From the NCBI GenBank assembly GCA_016209685.1, contig JACQVQ010000008.1, positions 255,778 to 319,777 of the forward strand: a stretch of 64,000 nucleotides of DNA. Reading direction: 5' to 3'. Position numbers and translations under genes: made by a program. Each line of letters starts with the position of its first letter. Positions within the stretch are counted from its first letter, which is position 1. The notes beneath the pieces are model-generated. The model was not told the origin of the DNA. It saw only the letters and a list, made by a program, of their open reading frames with translations, and ran no database searches. This document shows, one piece after another, positions 1 through 9,268 of the stretch. This DNA is from Planctomycetota bacterium. Its GTDB lineage: Bacteria; Planctomycetota; Brocadiia; Brocadiales; Bathyanammoxibiaceae.

Positions 1-288
1 GTCAGGGAGGCATTGAGAGGGCCCGTGGATCACATAGCCAATGCAGTAAAGACCGTACTGGAGAGGACTGTGCCTGAACTGGCCTCAGACCTCCTGGAGT
101 ACGGGATGGTGATGGTTGGGGGTGGCTCGCTTCTGAGAGGGTTAGACAAATTTTTGGCCGAGGAGACGGGTATGGCCGTCCGTATAGCCGAAGACCCCCT
201 CACCGCAGTAGCCAGGGGCACCGGGATACTGCTGGAAAACCTGGATATCTACAAAGACGTATTACAAAATGAAGAGGTGGAGGTCTAG
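1..288 (+). CDS. mreB: Rod shape-determining protein MreB, C-terminal part (starts upstream of window)
   Basis: GMVMVGGGSLLRGLDKFLAEETG...AEDPLTAVARGTG is the MreB C-terminal signature; followed by mreC/mreD. Confidence 0.95.
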   Translation, partial: VREALRGPVDHIANAVKTVLERTVPELASDLLEYGMVMVGGGSLLRGLDKFLAEETGMAVRIAEDPLTAVARGTGILLENLDIYKDVLQNEEVEV

Positions 289-1210
289 AAGGCATAATCC
301 CCCCAGGAAGATACTCCTGGCCCTCATTCCTTTAGTAATTTCCCTTGGTCTCCTCAGCCTGCCCTTTGCCTTCTCAGACAAAATAAGGCTCCTGGTAGGT
401 TCTCCCTTTAAACCGGTGCAGAAGGCCTTCCTTAAGGCAGGACGAGGGGTTAATCGGGCCTTCGTATGGGTCCCAACCTCCTGGACTGCCTCTAGTAAGG
501 TAAAAGAACTGGAAGGGGAGGTACAGAGACTACAGAACCGGCTGGTCCAGAGAGAGGTTGCCGTGGCCCGACTCCAGACCGAACTTGCCTCCGTTACGGA
601 GTATTATAAAGAGATAAAAGTGCCACAAAGGCCTCTACTGGCCCACGTGGTAGGTTATGACGTCTCAGACTTCAGAAAGACCTTCCTGATAGATGTAGGC
701 TCAAGGCACGGAGTTGCTAAAGATAGCGTAGTGCTGGCCCAGGACGCACTGGTGGGGAGGGTATCCTCAATAGGCCCCTACACCAGCAGGGTACTCCTAA
801 TTACAGACCCAGCCTCCAGGGTACCTGCCAGGATACTGGAGACTAGCGACCTGGGGGTGGTAGAGGGGACTTCGGGCGGGCTATGCCGTCTAAAATACCT
901 GCCTAAGTGGTCCACCTCAGGTGGAAAGGTACAGAAAGGCTTCAGGGTGGTCTCAGCCCCTATCGGAGGCATCTACCCAGACTCCCTCTACATTGCTACC
1001 GTGGCAGATGACGTAGAAGAAGAAGGGACACCATATAAGACCTTAAAACTCAGACCAGGGGTGGACTTTGCCGGGTTAGACACCGTACTAATCCTCAACG
1101 CACCTCCCCTCCAGGACGGTCAGGAGTCACGGAATATTACCAGCAGTAAAGGAGGCGGGCAGATGCTAGTACCGCTGGCAAGCGGCAGCACTGCTGGCAA
1201 CAGAAGGTGA
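269..1210 (+). CDS. mreC: Rod shape-determining protein MreC
   Basis: MreC-like sequence and position between mreB and mreD. Confidence 0.93.
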   Translation: MKRWRSRRHNPPRKILLALIPLVISLGLLSLPFAFSDKIRLLVGSPFKPVQKAFLKAGRGVNRAFVWVPTSWTASSKVKELEGEVQRLQNRLVQREVAVARLQTELASVTEYYKEIKVPQRPLLAHVVGYDVSDFRKTFLIDVGSRHGVAKDSVVLAQDALVGRVSSIGPYTSRVLLITDPASRVPARILETSDLGVVEGTSGGLCRLKYLPKWSTSGGKVQKGFRVVSAPIGGIYPDSLYIATVADDVEEEGTPYKTLKLRPGVDFAGLDTVLILNAPPLQDGQESRNITSSKGGGQMLVPLASGSTAGNRR

Positions 1211-1214
1211 GATT

Positions 1215-1718
1215 GTGCTCTGGGTAATACTAGTAGCTACTGCCCTCTTTATAGCCATCCTTGAGACTACCACCTTCCCCTACAACCTGGGAGGTAACCT
1301 CCTGGGAATAAAACCAGACCTCTTCCTGCCCATTACGGTCTTATGTGCCCTGAGGCTGGATCTGCTTCAGGCAAGCCTTGTTGGCCTGGTCATGGGGCTT
1401 GCCAGGGATTTGTTCTCCAACGACCCCGTGGGCCTGCACAGTTCCTTCTTCGTAGGGATAGCCCTAATCGTCGGACTCCTCAAGGATAAATTCTACAACG
1501 ACCCCATACTGGTCCAGCTACTGGTAGTCCTGCTTGCCTCCCTGATACACCGGGGGGGATGCGCCATAGTTCTCGGGCTGACCTACCACTCCATTGACCC
1601 CCTCTCCGTCCTCTGGAAGGTCTTCATGGGCACCCTCCTTACCCTGGCCGTGGCCCCCATACCGTATTTCCTACTCAAAAAATTTCTGCCCCCTGTAAGG
1701 TGGAAGGATGTATCCTAA
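1215..1718 (+). CDS. mreD: Rod shape-determining protein MreD
   Basis: Small polytopic membrane protein in mre operon. Confidence 0.88.
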   Translation: MLWVILVATALFIAILETTTFPYNLGGNLLGIKPDLFLPITVLCALRLDLLQASLVGLVMGLARDLFSNDPVGLHSSFFVGIALIVGLLKDKFYNDPILVQLLVVLLASLIHRGGCAIVLGLTYHSIDPLSVLWKVFMGTLLTLAVAPIPYFLLKKFLPPVRWKDVS

Positions 1719-3690
1719 CAGACTAAAGATACTCTTCGTCTTAATAGCGTTGCTCCACCTGGCACTGGTGGGGAGGTTGGCCCAATTGCAACTCGTCCAG
1801 GGAGGGAAATACAGCGGCCTCTCCAAGAAACGTCTCATAAAGGAGCACACCTTATCGGCCCGCAGGGGCAGTATCTACGACCGACACGGTAGACCCCTCG
1901 CCCTGGAAGAGGCCTCTTTTGACGTGGAGGTGCGCTACAAGAACCTCCTTTACAGTTACTACGCCTCCAGGTCCGCCAAAGATGCATCTTCCGACGACAG
2001 AAATGAACTCCCTCCAGACCTCTCCAAAATCAAGGCCCATAAGAGGAGCAACACGGCGTGTCAGGAATGCCACCCCTACGATGGCCTGTGGGTGGAGAGG
2101 GTATCAAGGCTCTTAGACCTCAAACCCGATGAACTCCTGGCAAGGGCTGAAGTGGCAGTAAAGAGGGTGGAATCTATCAAAAAGAACGTCCAGAGAGGCC
2201 GTAAAAGGGGGGTACGTATCCAGGAGGAACTTGCCTCTCTCCCCATAGCTAAAAATATATCAGTTGAAAAGGTGGCGGAACTGGAGACCAGGCTGGAACA
2301 GTACCCTGGGGTGTCTCTGGTGGCCAGACCCAAGAGGTACTACCCCAACGGGGAGCTGGCCTGTCACCTCCTGGGGTCCTTAGGCAGACTCTCGGAGGCG
2401 GAATGGCAGAAAATCAAGGGCCTGCGCACAGAGTCCTCGGATAGTAGACTGAGCCTCTACTACGGCACCCTTTCCAAAGATACACTGGTGGGACGCGGGG
2501 GTCTGGAGGCCCAGTACGACATAGAGCTCCAGGGGAGGCCAGGGAAAAGGATAGAAGAGATTGTCTTAAAGACCATGACGGTGGACAAGGTCATCTTTGA
2601 CATGCCCCCCCAGGCAGGTCATGACCTCTTTCTAACCCTGGACCTGGACGTGCAGAGATTGGCAGAATCGGCCCTGAGTGGATTGGGAGATAAAAATGGC
2701 TCAATAGTAGTAATGGACACCCATACGGGGGAAATCCTGGCCCTGGCAAGCTGCCCAGGGTTTGACCTCAACACCTTTAACCTGGATTACACCCGCCTGG
2801 CCAGTGACCCACGGAAACCCCTTTTAAACCGCCCGCTCCAGGCGGCCCTGCCCCCAGGCTCCACCTTCAAGCCCCTAACCGCCCTGAGCGCCCTTGCCGG
2901 GGGAGAGATTACCCCCTCTACCCAATTTTACTGCGGCGGCAAACTTATGATGGGAGACAGAATCCGCCACTGCACCTCCACCCACTATCAGATGAGGCTG
3001 GAAGAGGCCATGGAGCACTCCTGCAACATCTACTTCTATGAGGTGGCGAAGAGACTGGAGGGCTGTAACCTGGAAAACGAGGCCCGTGCCTTTGGCCTTG
3101 GGGAGAAGACCGGGATAGACCTCCCCTTTGAGGGGGCTGGCCTTGTGCCGGTAACCCGTTCCCTGGGGGAGAGGCTGAACCTCGCCATAGGACAGGGAGA
3201 ACTCCTTGCAACTCCGCTCCAGATGACCCGCATGATGGCTACCGTCGCCAATGGCGGGAAATTAGTGAGCCCCCACCTGTTGAAAAAAGTGGTCTCCTTA
3301 GAAGAAGACCTGCCGTGGGAATCCACCTCAGGCGGATCACAAAAGAAAGGCATCGTATCTATTCCCCCTGAGCACCTCAAGGTATTGTGTAATGCCTTGC
3401 GAAGGGTGGTAATCAGCGGCACTGCCAGAGGTAAGGGGTTAGACGTCCTGGAGGTAGCAGGAAAGACAGGTACCTCACAGATAGGCAAAAAAGGGGTTTA
3501 TCATGCCTGGTTCCTGGGTTACATGCCTTACAATAACCCCCGCTACTGTCTCTGTGTGGTGGTGGAAGAGACTACAGGACACGGCGGGGAGGTAGCGGCA
3601 CCCATAGCCCAGCAACTGGCCCAGGGTTTACTCCGCAGGGATATGGCCCAGCTTACGGCTAAAAGAGATACAGGGATAGAAGGACGCTGA
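1708..3690 (+). CDS. mrdA: Penicillin-binding protein 2 (transpeptidase)
   Basis: PGSTFKP, SCN and KTGTS transpeptidase motifs; next to rodA; contains CQECH. Confidence 0.95.
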   Translation: MYPNRLKILFVLIALLHLALVGRLAQLQLVQGGKYSGLSKKRLIKEHTLSARRGSIYDRHGRPLALEEASFDVEVRYKNLLYSYYASRSAKDASSDDRNELPPDLSKIKAHKRSNTACQECHPYDGLWVERVSRLLDLKPDELLARAEVAVKRVESIKKNVQRGRKRGVRIQEELASLPIAKNISVEKVAELETRLEQYPGVSLVARPKRYYPNGELACHLLGSLGRLSEAEWQKIKGLRTESSDSRLSLYYGTLSKDTLVGRGGLEAQYDIELQGRPGKRIEEIVLKTMTVDKVIFDMPPQAGHDLFLTLDLDVQRLAESALSGLGDKNGSIVVMDTHTGEILALASCPGFDLNTFNLDYTRLASDPRKPLLNRPLQAALPPGSTFKPLTALSALAGGEITPSTQFYCGGKLMMGDRIRHCTSTHYQMRLEEAMEHSCNIYFYEVAKRLEGCNLENEARAFGLGEKTGIDLPFEGAGLVPVTRSLGERLNLAIGQGELLATPLQMTRMMATVANGGKLVSPHLLKKVVSLEEDLPWESTSGGSQKKGIVSIPPEHLKVLCNALRRVVISGTARGKGLDVLEVAGKTGTSQIGKKGVYHAWFLGYMPYNNPRYCLCVVVEETTGHGGEVAAPIAQQLAQGLLRRDMAQLTAKRDTGIEGR

Positions 3691-3694
3691 AGAC

Positions 3695-4795
3695 GTGCTC
3701 AACAAAAGACTATTCAGGGGATTTGACTGGCTAGTGTTCATCTCTATTTGCGGTCTCTTCACCATCGGCCTCTTTTTTATATGGAGCGCCGCCTCCCAGG
3801 GACACGTCTTAAAGCAACTCATCTGGATGGGGCTAGGGCTAGGGGTATTCTTTGTACTACTCTCTCTTGACTATCTCAGTATCGTAAGATACGCCTACGT
3901 CTATTACCTGCTGGGTATACTGGCCCTCCTGGCAGTGCTACTGCTGGGTGCCTCTGTCCGTGGCTCAAGGAGGTGGTTTGACCTGGGGCCGGTCAACTTC
4001 CAGCCCTCTGAATTCTTGAAGATTATCCTGGTCCTGGCCCTGGCGAAATATCTTATGTACAAGGACAGCTACAAGAAACTCCATGTCCTGGCTGTCTCGC
4101 TGGCCTTCACCCTTATACCTCTGATGCTCATCTTTATGGAACCCGACCTGGGCACCGGGATGATACTGCCACCCATATTCTTTGCCATGGTGTTCGTCAC
4201 CGGGGCAAGGATAAAACACTTTATCCTCCTCGTACCTATGGCCCTGGCCTCTCTGCCCTTAATGTGGTTTGTACTCCTCAGGGGTTACCAAAAGGATAGG
4301 GTATTCGGCTTCCTGTGGCCCAACGTGAACCAGGACTGGGGTGCCGCTTACCATCGGCTCCAGGGCCTCATAGCCATCGGTTCAGGCGGGGTACTGGGGC
4401 AGGGCTGGGGGAAGGGCGTCCAGACCCAGTTGGGGGTACTGCCAGAACCGCACACTGATTTCATCTTCGCCGTAATAGCGGAGGAGTGGGGGTTCCTTCG
4501 TACCGTCCTGGTAATCCTTCTCTACGTAACCTTCCTGGCAGGCACCCTGGGTATTGCCCGCAGGACCCGTGAGCCGGTGGGGAGGCTCGTCCTTACCGGT
4601 CTGGCCGCCATGTTCGCCTCCCAGGGGCTGATAAATATGGCCATGGTACTGGGCCTGGCCCCCATCACGGGCATAAACCTCCCCTTCGTAAGCTACGGAG
4701 GCTCTTCACTCCTCACCTCCTTTATTGCCCTCTCCCTCATAATCAACGTGGGGATGCGGAACAAGGTGAACCTGGCCAGAGAGGATTTCTGTTAA
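3695..4795 (+). CDS. rodA: SEDS peptidoglycan polymerase RodA
   Basis: SEDS family sequence, FVSYGGSS near C-terminus; GTG start. Confidence 0.95.
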   Translation: MLNKRLFRGFDWLVFISICGLFTIGLFFIWSAASQGHVLKQLIWMGLGLGVFFVLLSLDYLSIVRYAYVYYLLGILALLAVLLLGASVRGSRRWFDLGPVNFQPSEFLKIILVLALAKYLMYKDSYKKLHVLAVSLAFTLIPLMLIFMEPDLGTGMILPPIFFAMVFVTGARIKHFILLVPMALASLPLMWFVLLRGYQKDRVFGFLWPNVNQDWGAAYHRLQGLIAIGSGGVLGQGWGKGVQTQLGVLPEPHTDFIFAVIAEEWGFLRTVLVILLYVTFLAGTLGIARRTREPVGRLVLTGLAAMFASQGLINMAMVLGLAPITGINLPFVSYGGSSLLTSFIALSLIINVGMRNKVNLAREDFC

Positions 4796-4830
4796 ATATT
4801 TATGCCCGAAATGGTATCCTGCTGCAATAA

Positions 4831-4858
4831 GTAGGGGCACGTTGCAACGTGCCCCTAC
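4831..4858. repeat. 28-bp GTAG-type REP palindrome GTAGGGGCACGTTGCAACGTGCCCCTAC (intergenic)
   Basis: Perfect palindrome; identical copy at 6591-6618 inside a CDS. Confidence 0.95.
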
Positions 4859-4885
4859 GTACAATACAAAAACGGAAGGACTCCC

Positions 4886-5713
4886 ATGAAATTTACCAAG
4901 ATGCACGGTATTGGTAACGATTACGTTTACGTCAACTGTTTTGAAGAGGAGGTAAAAGACCCTTCCCGGTTGGCTAGGAAAGTAAGCAATAGGCACTTCG
5001 GTATCGGCGGGGACGGACTGATACTAATAACTCCTTCCAAAAAGGCGGACGTGGGGATGCGTATCTTTAACGCCGATGGGAGCGAGGCCCAGATGTGCGG
5101 TAACGGCATACGATGTGTGGCCAAGTATGCCTACGAGCATGGGCTAGTGTCCAAAAAGGAAAGGATGAGGATAGAGACCAGGGCAGGGGTAAAGACCGTT
5201 AGTTTAAGGGTTCAAGGTTCAAGGGTTCAAAAGGTGAGGGTGAACATGGGCAGGCCCAAACTCTTAAGGAGGTTTATTCCTATGCTAGGAAAAAATACCA
5301 GGGTGATAGACGAGCCACTGCACGTAGAGGATAGGGTCTTCCGTATTACCTGCGTCTCCATGGGGAATCCCCACTGTGTGATATACGTAGAAGGCGTCAG
5401 AAATTTTCCCGCCAGTCATTACGGCCCGCTGATTGAAAATCACAAGGCCTTCCCTGAGAGGACAAACGTACATTTTGTGGAGGTGATGGGCCGTGGAGAG
5501 GTAAGGATGCGGACGTGGGAGAGAGGTTCAGGGGAGACCCTCGCCTGCGGCACCGGGGCCTCCGCCGTGTGTGTAGCCGGGGTGCTAAACAAAAAGACCT
5601 CCCGAAGACTCCTGTCCCACCTGCCAGGAGGAGATTTGGAACTGGAATGGGCCAAATCAGGAGAGGTCTACATGACCGGCCCGGCAGAGGAGGTGTTCAG
5701 TGGGGAGTATTGA
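4886..5713 (+). CDS. dapF: Diaminopimelate epimerase
   Basis: MHGIGNDYVYV, ADGSEAQMCGNGIRC, GSGETLACGTGA motifs. Confidence 0.97.
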   Translation: MKFTKMHGIGNDYVYVNCFEEEVKDPSRLARKVSNRHFGIGGDGLILITPSKKADVGMRIFNADGSEAQMCGNGIRCVAKYAYEHGLVSKKERMRIETRAGVKTVSLRVQGSRVQKVRVNMGRPKLLRRFIPMLGKNTRVIDEPLHVEDRVFRITCVSMGNPHCVIYVEGVRNFPASHYGPLIENHKAFPERTNVHFVEVMGRGEVRMRTWERGSGETLACGTGASAVCVAGVLNKKTSRRLLSHLPGGDLELEWAKSGEVYMTGPAEEVFSGEY

Positions 5714-5774
5714 TGTAGGGACAGACCTTCAGGTCTGTCCATGAGGTTGTGTAAAGGCTATAGGCAGTAGCCGC

Positions 5775-5817
5775 AGGTCATGTCACGCCGTAGGCGGATC
5801 TGCCTTCGGCATGACCT
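5775..5817. repeat. 43-bp imperfect palindrome AGGTCATG...CATGACCT
   Basis: AGGTCATGTCACGCCGTAGGCGGATCTGCCTTCGGCATGACCT read by eye. Confidence 0.8.
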
Positions 5818-5910
5818 GAGGCAGATTCGCCTCTGGCGAACTTTAGCCTGCGTTATACTTCTTCCCTAATCCCTAGCCCCTAAGCCCTGGCTTTAGTTGA
5901 CATGACCTAA

Positions 5911-6255
5911 ATGCCAGTAAAGGAGGTGTCTATGAGTTGGCTCTATCTGGTAGTGGCAATAGTACTGGAAGTTGGTGGGACCACTTCCATGAAGTTATCC
6001 GAAGGTTTTACTAGACTATTTCCGTCTGTACTGGTGTTTATCCTGTACGGGCTCAGCCTCGGTGCATTGACGCTCACCCTTAAAAGGATTGATGTGAGCG
6101 TTGCTTATGCAGTATGGTCTGGTCTGGGTACGGCCCTCATAGCAGTAGTAGGGATTTTGTGGTTTAGAGAATCGGCAGGCGTCTTAAAGATAATCTCACT
6201 TGGACTGATTATAATAGGTGTAATTGGTTTGAATCTTGGCACGAGACTACATTAG
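5911..6255 (+). CDS. Small multidrug resistance (SMR/EmrE-like) transporter; ATG at 5932 also plausible
   Basis: MSWLYLVVAIVLEVGGTTSMKLS...AVWSGLGTALIAVVGILWFRE is SMR family. Confidence 0.93.
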   Translation: MPVKEVSMSWLYLVVAIVLEVGGTTSMKLSEGFTRLFPSVLVFILYGLSLGALTLTLKRIDVSVAYAVWSGLGTALIAVVGILWFRESAGVLKIISLGLIIIGVIGLNLGTRLH

Positions 6256-6393
6256 GCGCCCTGGAGAGATGAAACGAGACCTCTGCGAAAGTCCACACAC
6301 TACTTCGTGTCATTCTGACCCTGAACGAAGTGAAGGGGAAGAATCTCTAGACCCTTCGCTTTCGCTCAGGGTGACACTTCGTGTCAGATTCTT

Positions 6394-6408
6394 TCCGCCT
6401 CAGGCGGA
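6394..6408. repeat. 15-bp palindrome TCCGCCTCAGGCGGA (intergenic copy)
   Basis: Exact palindrome, dispersed family. Confidence 0.9.
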
Positions 6409-6481
6409 TTTCGCTTCCTCAGAATGTTGAAAATCCGCCTATGGCGGGAAATGTGAGCAGGGTTTTTCAGAGGCTCTAAAC

Positions 6482-7975
6482 GTGACGCCACCGATGAAGC
6501 CGACAAGTGAGCTTAGGGGACAGGCCCTGGAGATATTTTACCATGCCCTCGGGGCAGTGGACCCGGCCAGGCTCGTGAGGGAGAGGGTAGGTAGGGGCAC
6601 GTTGCAACGTGCCCCTACCCTGAAGATAGATAGTAAATCTTACGCCCTCAAAGAATTTAATGGGGTCTATGCCGTGGGTTTCGGCAAGGCCTCTGCCCCC
6701 ATGGCCCAGGCCCTGGAAGAGATACTGGGGGAGTGGTTGAAGGGGGGGATTGTGGTAGTAAAAGAGGGCCATGCCCTCCCGCTAAAAAAGATAAAGATAT
6801 TGGAGTCAGGCCACCCCGTACCTGACAGACGCTCTCAGGAGGCGGCCATGTCCCTGCTGGATTGGGCCAATACTGAGGTTCAAAGGGTTAATCCGCCTGA
6901 GGCGGAAAGAGTTCAAGGGTTACGGGCACTCCAGACAAAAAGGGCCCTGGTCTTCTGCCTGGTTACAGGTGGCGGCTCTGCCCTCCTGTGTGCCCCCCCT
7001 GGGGATATAAGTTTAGAAGAGGTAAAGACGGCAACCTCGCTCCTCCTGGCCTCGGGGGCAGAAATAAAAGAGGTGAATACCGTAAGGAAACACCTGTCCC
7101 TGATACACGGGGGGAGGCTGGCAAGGGCCTTATATCCTGCTGTGGTTATCAATCTAGTCGTCTCAGACGTGGTGGGTGACGTACTGGACATGGTCTCCTC
7201 AGGCCCTACGTTACCCGACCCCAGTACTTATAAGGGGGCTTTAGAAATAGTGTCCAAATACGGGCTTGCAAAACGGCTGCCTGAAAGGGTATATGAATAC
7301 TTGAAGAGGGGCGTCAGTGGAGAGGTAGAAGAAACCCCTAAGGAAGGGGACGTCTGTTTCCAGGACGTCCACACCTTTCTCCTGGGCAGTAACATGAGGG
7401 CCCTGGAGGCGGCTAAGGAAAAGGCGATAGAATTAGGTTATAATACCCGCATCCTGGGTTCTTCTTTTACGGGTGAGGCCAGAGAGGTGGCCAGGGTCTT
7501 TTCCTCTAGGGCAAGGGAGTGTAGGGAGGGGGATAATCCCCCTTCTGGGCCAGCCCTGGTGGCGGAGCACCAGGGCTATAGCATTGGGGCTCTGCCCCCA
7601 ATGCTGAACCGTTCTGGTTCAGGGCCAGCCTGCCTCCTTGCGGGTGGTGAAACCACTGTTACCATTAGAGGTAACGGGAAGGGTGGTAGGAACCAGGAAT
7701 TTGCCCTGGCCAGTGCTATGGAGATAGAAGGGCTGGAGGGGGTTGTAATACTTAGCGGCGGTACGGATGGTAACGATGGCCCTACGGAGGCGGCAGGTGC
7801 AGTGGTGGACGGGACTACGTGCAGGAGGGCGAGGGCGCACGGTATGGAACCCGAGGATTTTCTGATGAGGAACGACTCGCATACCTTCTTCTGCCGTTTG
7901 GGGGACCATATAATTACCGGTCCCACCCGCACCAATGTCATGGATATTATGTTGTGCCTGACAGGAGGCCAATGA
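6482..7975 (+). CDS. Glycerate 2-kinase (MOFRL family)
   Basis: VGFGKASAPMAQALEE, VSDVVGDVLDMVSSGPTLPDPSTY, GGETTVTIRGNGKGGRNQEFALA; carries several repeat-derived insertions. Confidence 0.93.
   Translation: MTPPMKPTSELRGQALEIFYHALGAVDPARLVRERVGRGTLQRAPTLKIDSKSYALKEFNGVYAVGFGKASAPMAQALEEILGEWLKGGIVVVKEGHALPLKKIKILESGHPVPDRRSQEAAMSLLDWANTEVQRVNPPEAERVQGLRALQTKRALVFCLVTGGGSALLCAPPGDISLEEVKTATSLLLASGAEIKEVNTVRKHLSLIHGGRLARALYPAVVINLVVSDVVGDVLDMVSSGPTLPDPSTYKGALEIVSKYGLAKRLPERVYEYLKRGVSGEVEETPKEGDVCFQDVHTFLLGSNMRALEAAKEKAIELGYNTRILGSSFTGEAREVARVFSSRARECREGDNPPSGPALVAEHQGYSIGALPPMLNRSGSGPACLLAGGETTVTIRGNGKGGRNQEFALASAMEIEGLEGVVILSGGTDGNDGPTEAAGAVVDGTTCRRARAHGMEPEDFLMRNDSHTFFCRLGDHIITGPTRTNVMDIMLCLTGGQ
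6591..6618. repeat. 28-bp REP palindrome inside glycerate kinase CDS (encodes RGTLQRAPT)
   Basis: Identical to intergenic copy at 4831-4858. Confidence 0.95.
6892..6906. repeat. TCCGCCTGAGGCGGA inside glycerate kinase CDS (encodes PPEAE)
   Basis: Exact palindrome. Confidence 0.93.
7528..7620. repeat. Cluster of four adjacent hairpins within glycerate kinase CDS
   Basis: 7528-7542 GGGGGATAATCCCCC; 7552-7577 AGCCCTGGTG/CACCAGGGCT; 7580-7605 AGCATTGGGG/CCCCAATGCT; 7606-7620 GAACCGTTCTGGTTC. Confidence 0.9.
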
Positions 7976-8400
7976 TTAAATCTGTTATACTCTCCGGAAG
8001 GGTGTGGGTATATGCCTTCATAATACTGGGGCTATGTTCCTGCGCCACCCCTGCTAATATAAAGGCCCTGCAGAGAGGCGTAGAAGAAAGACCCGGGGAC
8101 TTTGGTGCCCATTTTGAACTTGGAAGGGCCTATCTGGAAAGGGGGATAAGATGGGAAGGTGCGTCAATGGTGGGGACTCCCGTGTTGGTTAGTAAGAGAT
8201 GGCTGAAGAAGTCGCAGAGGGAATTTGAGAAGTCTATGGAGATAGACCCCCTTTCCCCGGAACCTCACTACTGGATGAAGGTCATATACACCGTCAGGGG
8301 AAAATATAAGATGGCCGATGAGGAGGTGGAGGTCTTCAATAGTTTGACTGCCAGAAAGAAGGTAGTGGGGTCACCCCCGGCAGGGAGGACGTCTCCATGA
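7972..8400 (+). CDS. Small TPR-containing putative lipoprotein
   Basis: ATGA overlap with upstream stop; lipobox LGLCSC; TPR-like helices. Start revised from the 7819 ORF start. Confidence 0.75.
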   Translation: MIKSVILSGRVWVYAFIILGLCSCATPANIKALQRGVEERPGDFGAHFELGRAYLERGIRWEGASMVGTPVLVSKRWLKKSQREFEKSMEIDPLSPEPHYWMKVIYTVRGKYKMADEEVEVFNSLTARKKVVGSPPAGRTSP

Positions 8401-9251
8401 TGTCCAGGAAGCTTTTGGGGATAGTTATTGGGAGTAGTATAGGGGGGCTATTCTTTGTATTTGTCATGGTCTTGCTCTTCAGCCCCGGGGTCTTCTTTAA
8501 AGGCATGATAAAAGACTGGCTGGGCAGTACCTTCGGAGGGAGGGCCAGGGCAGAGGGTGTTACCTTTGGCTGGAGGAAGGGGATAGAATTATCTGATTTT
8601 GTACTCCTGCGGGAAGGGAAAGAAAGTCCTGCACTCAAGGCCAAAAAGATACGGCTCAAATGTCCCCCCCTCTCCTTACTCCATGGTCAATACATATTGC
8701 AACTGCTTGAGGTCTCTGACCTGGAAGTAACAAAAGGTCTTAGGGTCAACCCTGGGATTGAGGTAAGTACCCTTGAATTGAAGGCATCGCACCTTCTCTT
8801 CACCGGAGGGCTTGAAAGGGGCAGTGAGTGGCCGATAGGTGGTGGGCATATAATACTAAAAGACGGCCTGTTGACAGGGAAGCCGGTCTCCGTCCTTATG
8901 GAGGTACTGGGGCAGCAAGGCGAGGGATACGCCTTTGAGTCTATTTCAACCGATTTTGAGGCGGGTAGGGAAGGGGAGATATATCTCAAAGATTTTCTGG
9001 CCAGGGGCGCCCTCTTTGACCTTGAACTGGAGGGGAGGGTGGAGGCCGACCAGACCATGGACTGTAACGCTATGGTAGTAATATCAAAAGAAAAGGTAGG
9101 TAAAAAGGTCAAGAAGCTCTTTAGCTTCTCAGGCACGGATGCCCTCCGTATCCCTCTCAGTCTTACGGGGGACCTCTCAGCCCCAAGAGTTTCTATTAAG
9201 ACAGAGTCCCTGGTGGAGGAATTGTTCAAAGGTATTTTTCAGGGCAAGTAG
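8397..9251 (+). CDS. AsmA-like membrane-anchored protein
   Basis: Single N-terminal TM and beta-rich repeats; weak family resemblance. Confidence 0.5.
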   Translation: MMSRKLLGIVIGSSIGGLFFVFVMVLLFSPGVFFKGMIKDWLGSTFGGRARAEGVTFGWRKGIELSDFVLLREGKESPALKAKKIRLKCPPLSLLHGQYILQLLEVSDLEVTKGLRVNPGIEVSTLELKASHLLFTGGLERGSEWPIGGGHIILKDGLLTGKPVSVLMEVLGQQGEGYAFESISTDFEAGREGEIYLKDFLARGALFDLELEGRVEADQTMDCNAMVVISKEKVGKKVKKLFSFSGTDALRIPLSLTGDLSAPRVSIKTESLVEELFKGIFQGK

Positions 9252-9268
9252 GGTTCGCCGGGTACGAT

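Noticed and set aside
5714-6481. SMR transporter as another tail-flanked cassette after dapF
   Set aside because: No copy of the dapF 3' end seen after the transporter, only REP-like and other dispersed repeats.
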